Source: Verrucomicrobiota bacterium (GTDB taxonomy: Bacteria > Verrucomicrobiota > Verrucomicrobiia > Chthoniobacterales > UBA10450). Taken from it: a stretch of DNA of 5,133 nucleotides. Under the pieces are notes generated by a model. The model searched no databases and was not told the origin of the DNA. It worked only from the letters and a program-made list of their open reading frames with translations. Made by a program: the position numbers and the translations under genes. This document shows positions 1 through 5,133 of this stretch, piece after piece; the stretch's first letter is position 1, and the number at the start of each line of letters is the position of its first letter. The stretch covers positions 1 through 5,133 of the forward strand of contig QHPZ01000264.1 of NCBI GenBank assembly GCA_003219225.1. Direction: 5' to 3'.

Positions 1-323
1 AGACCGAGATCAAGCCGATGGATAAGGCGAGTGAAACGATCCTCGCGCTCAAACCCGTGATCTTCCACTACAAAAAAGAGCTTGATCCCGAAGCCATCCC
101 GCAGTTTGGCTTGGTGGCCGAGGAAGTGGCGAAGGTGAGTCCCGACTTAGTGGTGCGAGACGATAAAGGTGAAATCTATACCGTGCGCTACGACGCGGTG
201 AACGCGATGCTGCTGAACGAATTCCTCAAACAGCATTGCCAGATGCAGGAACTCCAAGCGACACTTGCCGAACAGCAGAAGGAAATTAAAGCGCTGAAGA
301 CGGAATTAGAAACGCAAGAATAA
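1..323 (+). CDS. C-terminal end of a peptidase-S74-type (intramolecular chaperone) domain protein, 5' partial
   Basis: The reading frame is open from base 3 to a TAA at 321-323, and the gene starts left of the window. The first ATG (base 18) is internal: the codons before it read TEIKP, which continue the domain. The segments ILALKPVIFHYKK, QFGLVAEEVAKV, PDLVVRD and YTVRYDAVNAMLLNEFL are typical of the C-terminal S74 chaperone domain of tail-fibre-like and cell-surface proteins. In that family the domain promotes trimer folding and is often cleaved off by itself; the catalytic Ser/Lys region would lie upstream and cannot be seen. The last 30 or so residues, rich in Gln, Glu, Leu and Lys, form a predicted coiled coil, a common ending for non-phage bacterial members. 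It converges on the GFA-type gene with only 21 nt between the stops. The function of the full protein is unknown because its N-terminal part is missing. Confidence 0.85.
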   Translation, partial: TEIKPMDKASETILALKPVIFHYKKELDPEAIPQFGLVAEEVAKVSPDLVVRDDKGEIYTVRYDAVNAMLLNEFLKQHCQMQELQATLAEQQKEIKALKTELETQE

Positions 324-344
324 TTGCTTCTGTCTCGAGACGCC

Positions 345-755
345 TTAACGAGCGGGAAAAGCTTCGCCATACTGTGGCAGCTTATCCGTAATCTCATCCC
401 ACGGCGCGCGATCCGCGACGAAGGTGTGAAATTGCGGGCGAATGCCGGGATCATCGTCGAACGCGCCCATGCGGGTTGAGACTTCCGCGCCTTCGGGCCA
501 ATCGCCCCCGACCAAGCTCGACCCGCAGTTGACGCAAAACGCTTTGACCGCGCCTTCGCCTTCGTAAACCTTGATCAACTCTTCGCCGGCAAGGAGCCGA
601 AACTGCTCGCGCCGCACGCGCGCCTGCGTGCAAACGGCGGTGCCGGAATGTTTGCGACAGCGCTCGCAGTGACAATGACTTGCTCGGATAAATGGCGGCT
701 CAGCTTCAAAACGCACTCCGCCGCACAGACAACTGCCCCGGATCAACTTCTTCAT
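345..755 (-). CDS. GFA/CENP-V family zinc-binding protein
   Basis: This encodes 136 residues, the usual size of a single-domain member of the glutathione-dependent formaldehyde-activating enzyme (GFA, CENP-V-type) family. The zinc-binding cysteines are all visible: C9 and C11 (GSCLCGGVRF), C28, C30 and C33 (HCHCERCRK), and C74 and C77 (FCVNCGSSL). I chose the ATG at 753-755 because it sits just before the conserved start of the domain, has a GGAGAG ribosome site at 761-766, and overlaps the TGA of the upstream gene as ATGA. The frame stays open up to base 842, but the extra 29 residues read through the membrane-protein gene and do not look like part of the family. It is the last gene of the - strand train. 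Family members range from S-hydroxymethylglutathione handling to unknown roles, so the substrate cannot be assigned. Confidence 0.9.
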   Translation of the reverse strand: MKKLIRGSCLCGGVRFEAEPPFIRASHCHCERCRKHSGTAVCTQARVRREQFRLLAGEELIKVYEGEGAVKAFCVNCGSSLVGGDWPEGAEVSTRMGAFDDDPGIRPQFHTFVADRAPWDEITDKLPQYGEAFPAR

Positions 756-1255
756 TTTAGCTCTCCGCTGATTAAGACGAGACGTACGAACTGCAGCATC
801 GCAATCATCAGAAGGACAGCGATCGCGGCGAAGAAGGGCCAAAATGCGTTCAGCATGATCGCATTGTAGAGCTGCAAAAGCGTCACCGCAGACCCGATCG
901 CTGCAGCCGAGTAAAAGAGCGCGCGACTGCTGCCGGCTTGCACAAGTTCTTCAGGAGAAAAGCGGCGGAAACTTTTTGAATAACTCATCGCGGCCAGCCA
1001 AATCAGGAGAAAGGCGAATCCGCTGCAGTATCGCCAGATCCCGCCTGGCGAAATATTGGCCGTCAAAAGCATCATGCCGATAAGCGAGAGCGCGAATGGC
1101 ATCCCCGAATTCAGCAACAAAATCCGCAGCCTAAATTTGTCGATGTTAGTCCATTCGTGAACGGATCTGCTGCGAAAGGCGACCACGACTCCGGCAAAGC
1201 CCGCGAGCGCAACCGCCAGTTGCGCGCTCGCGCTCAAAGCTTCACTCGGCGGCAT
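752..1255 (-). CDS. Small multi-pass membrane protein of unknown function
   Basis: This encodes 167 residues with about five hydrophobic segments near residues 9-27, 43-66, 73-92, 111-131 and 137-162, separated by short charged loops (SRSVHEWTNIDKFRLR, SYSKSFRRFSPEELVQ). It is therefore an inner-membrane protein. I recognise no enzyme motif, and no function is assigned. The N-terminal run AQLAVALAGFAGVVVAFR resembles many uncharacterised small membrane proteins of environmental bacteria. The ATG at 1253-1255 lies inside the 3' end of the broken YjbR-type gene (14-nt overlap) and has no good ribosome site, so it may depend on translation arriving from upstream. Its TGA overlaps the GFA-type start as ATGA. 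Intact frame, sensible topology and operon packing make it a real gene. Confidence 0.8.
   Translation of the reverse strand: MPPSEALSASAQLAVALAGFAGVVVAFRSRSVHEWTNIDKFRLRILLLNSGMPFALSLIGMMLLTANISPGGIWRYCSGFAFLLIWLAAMSYSKSFRRFSPEELVQAGSSRALFYSAAAIGSAVTLLQLYNAIMLNAFWPFFAAIAVLLMIAMLQFVRLVLISGELK
761..766 (-). promoter_or_regulatory. Ribosome binding site of the GFA-family gene
   Basis: On the - strand GGAGAG lies 5 nt before the ATG at 755 (spacer CTAAA). It decides the start of the GFA-type gene and lies inside the last codons of the upstream membrane-protein gene, as expected for coupled genes. Confidence 0.7.
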
Positions 1256-1581
1256 GAGCAGCTTGCAAATCCGACGCGGCGAGCAATCGCTTCGATGCGG
1301 TGTTGCGCCACGCCGCGAGAAGCGCCGCGCGCACGTTGTCGATCTTAGCGGCAGGCAGATGCACTGTCGTATAGCCGCGCCGGCCCCATGCGCCGTTCAC
1401 AGCGCCAAACACGGCCGGCTCGCGCGAAATGAAACCCTTTTGCTGTGCTGGCGTCAGCTTGACCACGGCCTACGCGTCGTTTGGGTACGCCAGCGTCGCG
1501 AAAATCCGGATGATGCATGTGCGCCGATTCGGTCGCCTCCGGCAAAGCGAGCGCCATCTGGCGAAACTGCTCCGCCGTCAT
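1242..1581 (-). pseudogene. MmcQ/YjbR-family gene broken by a frameshifting deletion and a nonsense codon
   Basis: Two frames together recreate a MmcQ/YjbR-type protein (small double-wing DNA-binding-like fold, role mostly unknown). From the ATG at 1579-1581 the first frame reads MTAEQFRQMALALPEATESA then HMHHPDFR, the usual N-terminus. The other frame then gives IFATLAYPNDA, a TAG at 1470-1472, and AVVKLTPAQQKGFISREPAV through to LLAASDLQAAHAAE, ending at TGA 1242-1244. The family normally has about four residues (V-x-G-K) between DFR and IFATL; they are missing here, so about 20 nt have been lost and the frame has shifted. Putting 20 nt back gives 119 residues, a normal family length. The TAG falls where Trp is expected. 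Translation from the native start would give an unrelated 78-residue product ending at 1345. The start overlaps the PIN/TRAM stop as ATGA, so the gene once belonged to the coupled train. Unlike its neighbours it cannot make the family protein. Confidence 0.88.
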
Positions 1582-2609
1582 CTATGACTCGCCAAGTTAT
1601 CGGTGCCGTCCTTCAGCTCGGCGAAGATCAGCCGGCCGGCACTGGTTTGGAGTGCACTTGAGACGACGACGGTTCTGGTTTTACCCAGATGCGGGCGGGC
1701 GTGATTGACTACGATCATGGTCCCGTCGGGTAAATAGCCGACGGCCTGATGTGACTCGCGACCTTCCTTGACCAGGTTCAGTTCGATCTCGTCGCCGACT
1801 ACGAACGTCGGACGCAACGCGTGCGTCAGATCGGACAGGTTCAGCACCGGCACCTGTTGCAGTCGCGCGACCTGACCCAGCGCCTGATCGTTCGTGAGCA
1901 GGCTCGCCTTCAACATTTTCGCGGTGCGCACCAGCCGCGCATCCACGCCAAGATCGACATCGTGCTCGGCGCCGCCTTCGTGGATGGTCAACTCCACATC
2001 GCGCGAGCGTTGCAGGTCGTTCAAGATTTCCAGACCGCGCCGGCCGCGTTCGCGTTTCACCGGATCGCGCGAATCAGCCAGGGCCTGCAGTTCGCCGAGG
2101 ACAAAACGCGGCACGATTAACGAGCGGCTGACAAATCCCGTTGCGCACAGATCGGCGACACGCCCGTCAATGATCACGTTGGTATCGAGCACGAGCGGCT
2201 GGTGCTGGGTGGCTTCGCGCGCGAAGCGCACATACGGAATGATGAGCGAGAATTCATCGCGATTACTGCGCATCGCCAGCATCATGCCCAGATAGCCAAA
2301 CGTGCAATACACCACCAGACCGATCGCCCATTGCGTCGGCGCCGGCAGGTAGGCAAAAATGTGCGACGCCAGCAGCAGGGTCGAGAAGAGCCAGCCGAGC
2401 AACAGCCCAAAGGTGGCTGAGGAAAAGGCGCGCAACGAGAAGCCTTTGAGCAACCGATCGATCAACACGACAACGAAGCCGAGCAACAGGCCGAGGCCCA
2501 CGCCCGGCCACATGCTGGCGCGCAGCTCCGAGGAGGCGATCGCGCCAATCGCCGCGCAAAATGTCAGGAACAACACTCGCAGCAGATTGAGCGTGAACAG
2601 CGGCGTCAT
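1578..2609 (-). CDS. Membrane-anchored PIN/TRAM domain protein (YacL-like, putative ribonuclease)
   Basis: This encodes 343 residues. The N-terminal part has four hydrophobic segments (about 8-28, 33-51, 64-85, 92-112). A PIN nuclease domain follows at about 138-260, and a TRAM domain (likely RNA binding) at about 266-333, beginning RPTFVVGDEIELNLVKEG. The PIN acidic residues that bind metal are visible: D142 (LDTNVIIDGR), E173 (VLGELQ), D223 (GVDARLV) and D241 (LTNDQAL). The order membrane-PIN-TRAM and the length match the YacL-like family of Firmicutes, cyanobacteria and others. An RNase activity at the inner face of the membrane is likely from the domains, but the substrate is unknown. The ATG at 2607-2609 overlaps the mlaD stop by one base (TGATG) and has a strong GGAGGT site. 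Its TGA overlaps the YjbR-type start (ATGA). Its place directly behind mlaD suggests co-expression with lipid transport, not necessarily a shared function. Confidence 0.92.
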   Translation of the reverse strand: MTPLFTLNLLRVLFLTFCAAIGAIASSELRASMWPGVGLGLLLGFVVVLIDRLLKGFSLRAFSSATFGLLLGWLFSTLLLASHIFAYLPAPTQWAIGLVVYCTFGYLGMMLAMRSNRDEFSLIIPYVRFAREATQHQPLVLDTNVIIDGRVADLCATGFVSRSLIVPRFVLGELQALADSRDPVKRERGRRGLEILNDLQRSRDVELTIHEGGAEHDVDLGVDARLVRTAKMLKASLLTNDQALGQVARLQQVPVLNLSDLTHALRPTFVVGDEIELNLVKEGRESHQAVGYLPDGTMIVVNHARPHLGKTRTVVVSSALQTSAGRLIFAELKDGTDNLASHR

Positions 2610-3499
2610 CAGCGACCTCCGCTCGTCGGGCGCGGCGGTTTAGTTTGCTCGCTACCTTGTTCGATCTTTGCGGCCGAATCCCGGTAAAAGAGAACGCCGT
2701 GCGCGCGTAGATTGCTGATGAGAGCGCGCAGATCGTTCGCCAGTTGTTGATTTGTGAGAAGCGCGGCCAGCAGTCCTTTTCCTTGCGTCGCGCTCTGCAG
2801 CATTTTGCGCGCGTCGCCGATGGCGCGCTGCAAATCGTCAGCCGCCTGCTTTGTCGAGCTCATCGTGGCATCGGCTTTTTCGATGACGCCGTCGAGTTTT
2901 TTCGAGGATGCCGCGAGTGCATCGGTGGTCTCGCTCAAATGCGCAATGCTCGCTTTCAAGTTTTCCACGTTCGCCGGCGAGAGCGCTTCCTGGTTCAAAC
3001 GCGTGAATGTTCCATTGATGTTTTGCACGGCGGTGCGCATGTCGTTGAGCAGCGCGCCGCCTTCGCGCGTGAGATCGTCAATGCCCGTTTCGCGCGCGCC
3101 GCTGATATGCGCGTTCGGGGACAGATAAGCCTTCCGCGGGCCTGGCGGCATCGTTACGTTGACAAAACGGTCGCCGAGCAAACCGGAGCTGCCGACTGTG
3201 AATTTGCTGCCATCCGGGATTTTGATGTAATCGTAAATTTTGAGCGGCACATCCACGCCGTTGCCTTCGCGAACCATCCGCGGACCGCCGGCGACCTTTC
3301 CAATCTTCGCGCCGGCGAGCAAAACATCAGAACCCTTCAGGAGACCGCTGGCGTCGGTGAAGCGAACGGTCACGCCATAATACGTTTTAAATCCTTCCCC
3401 CAGCCTGCCGAATTGCACGACCAGAGCGCCGAGCATCGCCAGTCCGAAAAAAACGAACGCGCCAACTTTAAATTCCAACCCTCGCTCGTGCCGGTTCAT
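2609..3499 (-). CDS. mlaD: MlaD-type MCE protein, lipid-binding subunit of an ABC transporter
   Basis: This encodes 296 residues. A short cytoplasmic start (MNRHERGLEF) precedes one membrane helix at about 12-30. The MCE domain covers about 40-120, with the typical stretches VRFTDASGLLKGSDVLLAGAKIGKV (residues 45-69), IPDGSKFTVGSSGLLGDRFV (94-113) and VNVTMPPG. A long, mostly helical periplasmic region (about 138-268) follows, rich in Ala, Leu, Ser and Lys, including LSETTDALAASSKKLDGVIE. It ends in LISNLRAHGVLFYRD and a polar Pro/Gly tail. MlaD proteins form hexameric rings that pass phospholipids between the MlaFE complex and the periplasm. E. coli MlaD is about 180 residues, so this one has a long extra helical part that could extend the channel. 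The ATG at 3499 follows mlaF by 65 nt and shows no clear ribosome site; its stop overlaps the PIN/TRAM start. Confidence 0.92.
   Translation of the reverse strand: MNRHERGLEFKVGAFVFFGLAMLGALVVQFGRLGEGFKTYYGVTVRFTDASGLLKGSDVLLAGAKIGKVAGGPRMVREGNGVDVPLKIYDYIKIPDGSKFTVGSSGLLGDRFVNVTMPPGPRKAYLSPNAHISGARETGIDDLTREGGALLNDMRTAVQNINGTFTRLNQEALSPANVENLKASIAHLSETTDALAASSKKLDGVIEKADATMSSTKQAADDLQRAIGDARKMLQSATQGKGLLAALLTNQQLANDLRALISNLRAHGVLFYRDSAAKIEQGSEQTKPPRPTSGGR
2615..2620 (-). promoter_or_regulatory. Strong ribosome binding site of the PIN/TRAM gene
   Basis: GGAGGT on the - strand, 5 nt before the ATG at 2609 (spacer CGCTG). It lies within the last codons of mlaD and is the best Shine-Dalgarno match at any start in this window, so the PIN/TRAM protein may be translated well in its own right as well as by coupling. 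Confidence 0.8.
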
Positions 3500-3534
3500 T
3501 GGTAACGTGATTGTCGATCTTGCACGCGTTTTCG

Positions 3535-3597
3535 CAAGGAGCGGCGGTTTCCAAACCGCCGTGTTTAGCTCGGCGGACTGGAGACCGCCGCTCCTTG
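3535..3597. repeat. Pair of inverted REP-like palindromic units
   Basis: Two 27-nt units in opposite orientation (3535-3561 and 3571-3597) are separated by 9 nt. Compared after reversing the second, they agree at 24 of 27 positions, and the outer 14 nt (3535-3548 with 3584-3597) are a perfect inverted repeat. Each unit can also fold on itself: the left through CGGCGGTTT/AAACCGCCG with CC between, the right through CGGCGG/CCGCCG with a similar loop. One pair inside the loop-proximal stem is T-A in the left unit and C-G in the right, a compensatory change. This arrangement is like the paired REP elements (BIMEs) that are dispersed in many genomes. It fills most of the mlaF-mlaD gap and overlaps the 3' end of mlaF. 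It may attenuate or stabilise the mRNA between the two genes. No U-tract follows, so it is not a standard terminator. Confidence 0.75.
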
Positions 3598-4386
3598 TTC
3601 CGAGCGTCCAAGCAAAAAATCCTGCAGAACTGGATCGGACGACTGCTGTAACTCTGCGACTGTGCCGTGAAAATAGATTCGGCCTTCGTGCAGATAGGCG
3701 ATGTGATCGGCAACGTGAAACGCATTTTTCATATCGTGAGTCACGACGATGCTAGTCACGCCGAATCGGCGCTGTAATCGCCGGATCAGCCGGTTAATTG
3801 AATCGGACACCACCGGGTCCAGCCCCGAAGTCGGCTCGTCGTAAAGAATGCAGGAGGGCTGCCGGATGATAGAGCGCGCCAGGCCGACGCGCTTCTTCAT
3901 GCCACCGCTCAAATTCACCGGCATTTTATCTTCCTCACCTTCGAGCTCCATCACCTCGAGCATTTCGCGGACTTTTGCGCGGAGCACACCCGGGTCGCGT
4001 TCACCGGCCTCGCGCAACGGAAAAGAGATGTTCTCCGCGACGCTCATCGAATCAAACAAAGCGCTGCCTTGAAAAAGAATACCCACCTTCTTTCGAATCG
4101 CCGCAAGTTCGCGCTCGCTCAGCTGGGTAATGTTTTGGCCTTCAATCCAGATTTCGCCCGCGTCGGGACGCATTAAACCGATCAGATGCTTGAGGAGAAC
4201 GCTTTTTCCGCCGCCACTGCGACCGATGATGGCCAGCGTTTCACCACTTGCGACATCGAGATCCACTCCGCGCAAAATCTCTTCCGCGCCGATTCGCTTG
4301 ACCAGGCCGCGAACGGAAATCATGGAACCATTATCTCGATCTGATAATGGCGTCGTCTCGATGGATGATTGCGCTTCTCCGATCAT
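3565..4386 (-). CDS. mlaF: MlaF-type ABC transporter ATP-binding protein
   Basis: This encodes 273 residues and carries all the parts of an ABC ATPase: Walker A GRSGGGKS (55-62), Q-loop Q106 (ILFQGSALFDSMSVAENI), signature LSGGM (159-163), Walker B CILYDEP with the catalytic E184, D-loop SGLD (187-190) and H-loop H217 (VVTHDM). The sequences QGSALFDSMSVAENISFPLR and LSGGMKKRVGLARSI are typical of the MlaF group, which powers phospholipid movement by the MlaFEDB complex on the inner face of the inner membrane. I chose the ATG at 4384-4386 because it overlaps the permease stop as ATGA. It gives a 21-residue leader before the domain; the ATG at 4323 (MISVRGLVKR) is a possible alternative, though it has no ribosome site. 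The frame is open further upstream to 4698, but that part is antiframe to mlaE. The last 12 residues (SEQGAAVSSPPS) and the TAA are encoded within or at the edge of the REP-like element, so the tail is probably not ancestral. Confidence 0.94.
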   Translation of the reverse strand: MIGEAQSSIETTPLSDRDNGSMISVRGLVKRIGAEEILRGVDLDVASGETLAIIGRSGGGKSVLLKHLIGLMRPDAGEIWIEGQNITQLSERELAAIRKKVGILFQGSALFDSMSVAENISFPLREAGERDPGVLRAKVREMLEVMELEGEEDKMPVNLSGGMKKRVGLARSIIRQPSCILYDEPTSGLDPVVSDSINRLIRRLQRRFGVTSIVVTHDMKNAFHVADHIAYLHEGRIYFHGTVAELQQSSDPVLQDFLLGRSEQGAAVSSPPS

Positions 4387-5133
4387 TGGTATCCCGCCGG
4401 GTAAATGATGTTGAGTGTCATGGTGAGGAAAAAATTGCAGATGAGAACCGCCAGCGAACCATTCACTACCGCCTCGGTCGTGGCGCGACCGACGCCGACT
4501 GCGCCCTCGCGCGCGGTTAATCCCTTGTGACAGCTGATGAAGACGATGAGGATTCCGAAACAGAACGCTTTCGACAGGCCCATGATGATGTCGCGGTTGC
4601 GCGTCCAGCGCACCATGTTCGCCATGTAATAAGTGCCGTTCACTTCGAGCAGGAAAATCGCCACCAAATAACCAACCGCGATCCCCACCGCGATGCATTC
4701 CGCGACTAACAGCGGCATCGACACCATCATGGCGAGGGCGCGCGGCACCACCAGGTAATCGGTCGGATACACCGCCAGCGCCCGCAACGCGTCGATCTGC
4801 TCGGTCACCTTCATCGTCCCGATTTCCGCCGACATCGCTGCCCCCACCCGCCCGGTCACCATGAGCGCGGTCAATACCGGACCCAATTCGCGGCAGATAG
4901 CGACCGACACGACCGCGCCCACGGCCGAGCCCATACCAATCTTATTGAACTGAAAATACGTTTGCGCGGAAAAGACCGCGCCGGTGAATGCACCGGTGAT
5001 CACGACAACAAGTTGCGAGAGCAAGCCGATTTCAACGACCTGATTGAGAAATAACCGCCACCGAATCGGATGCGTAAAAATGGAGCGGAACGTGTCCGCC
5101 GCCAGCAAAACGATTTCGCCCAGGTAGCGAATG
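4383..5133 (-). CDS. mlaE: MlaE-type ABC transporter permease, 5' partial
   Basis: The frame is open to the right edge of the window: codons upstream of the TTG at 5106-5108 read IRYLGEIVL and continue naturally into LAADTFRSIFTHPIRW. The true start therefore lies beyond 5133, and about 250 residues are visible. The permease signature is clear in EIGTMKVTEQIDALRALAVY, followed by PTDYLVVPRALAMMVSMPLL, and the early segment reads VVEIGLLSQLVVVITGAFTGAVF. Several hydrophobic segments make this the inner-membrane core of a phospholipid transporter, working with the MlaF ATPase and the MlaD ring encoded next. The end reads FFLTMTLNIIYPAGYQ, a usual C-terminus for the family, so the 3' end is intact. 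Its TGA (4383-4385) overlaps the mlaF ATG. The promoter of the train must lie outside the window. Confidence 0.94.
   Translation of the reverse strand, partial: IRYLGEIVLLAADTFRSIFTHPIRWRLFLNQVVEIGLLSQLVVVITGAFTGAVFSAQTYFQFNKIGMGSAVGAVVSVAICRELGPVLTALMVTGRVGAAMSAEIGTMKVTEQIDALRALAVYPTDYLVVPRALAMMVSMPLLVAECIAVGIAVGYLVAIFLLEVNGTYYMANMVRWTRNRDIIMGLSKAFCFGILIVFISCHKGLTAREGAVGVGRATTEAVVNGSLAVLICNFFLTMTLNIIYPAGYQ

Noticed and set aside
324..344. Possible two-way terminator between the converging genes, including the palindrome GTCTCGAGAC at 332-341
   Set aside because: The palindrome has no loop and no flanking T-tract, so it is not a convincing terminator.
756..842. Extended start for the GFA-family protein
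   Set aside because: The extra 29 residues do not fit the family and read through the membrane-protein gene. A ribosome site at 761-766 and the ATGA overlap support the start at 755.
1345..1581. A functional 78-residue protein from the YjbR start
   Set aside because: After residue 28 the sequence loses all similarity to the family, and the family sequence continues in the other frame, so this is a frameshift product.
2744..3505. Long open frame on the + strand (253 codons) opposite mlaD
   Set aside because: The product has no recognisable domain and is rich in Arg, Ala and Cys as antisense frames of GC-rich genes often are. mlaD on the other strand is clearly real.
3535..3597. Rho-independent terminator after mlaF
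   Set aside because: The hairpins are strong but on the - strand no run of T follows, and mlaD directly downstream should be transcribed with mlaEF.
3490..4395. Shared TACCAATG at the mlaF and mlaD starts as a regulatory motif
   Set aside because: An 8-nt match that includes the start codon at only two sites is within chance, and no other gene start here has it.
4387..4698. N-terminal extension of the ATPase frame
   Set aside because: These 104 residues are rich in His, Arg and Gly and lie in another frame of the mlaE permease. The ATGA junction at 4383-4386 gives the natural start.

Overview
The window looks like a chromosomal segment from a Gram-negative bacterium of moderately high GC. 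I lean towards Verrucomicrobiota (Chthoniobacterales-like soil lineages), because the S74-type protein end, the MlaEFD set with a long-tailed MlaD, and the GC-rich paired palindrome resemble what I remember from that group. That placement rests on recall, not on a search. The MCE/Mla genes themselves imply a cell with an outer membrane.

Layout: the left edge (1-323, + strand) holds the C-terminal end of a protein with a peptidase-S74-type (intramolecular chaperone) domain and a terminal coiled coil. Everything else is on the - strand and reads from right to left as one tightly packed gene train: mlaE-type permease (4383-5133, 5' end outside the window), mlaF-type ATPase (3565-4386), mlaD-type MCE protein (2609-3499), a membrane-anchored PIN/TRAM protein (1578-2609), a broken MmcQ/YjbR-family gene (1242-1581), a small multi-pass membrane protein (752-1255) and a GFA/CENP-V-type zinc protein (345-755). 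Five of the six junctions overlap (three ATGA, one TGATG, one of 14 nt), which implies co-transcription and translational coupling. The only real gap is the 65 nt between mlaF and mlaD. No gene-free stretch exceeds 300 bases.

The first three genes of the train form a lipid transporter: permease, ATPase and substrate-binding MCE subunit acting in the inner membrane and periplasm to keep outer-membrane lipid asymmetry. The PIN/TRAM protein, the YjbR remnant, the membrane protein and the GFA protein have no obvious part in that job.

The points most worth a second look are: (1) the MmcQ/YjbR gene carries two lesions, an apparent 20-nt deletion explained by an 8-nt direct repeat, and a TAG where the family usually has Trp; (2) the mlaF-mlaD gap contains a pair of inverted REP-like units (3535-3597) with a compensatory base-pair change; and (3) that element supplies the last dozen or so residues and the stop codon of the ATPase. 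I found no convincing novel defence system, CRISPR array, RNA gene or insertion sequence.
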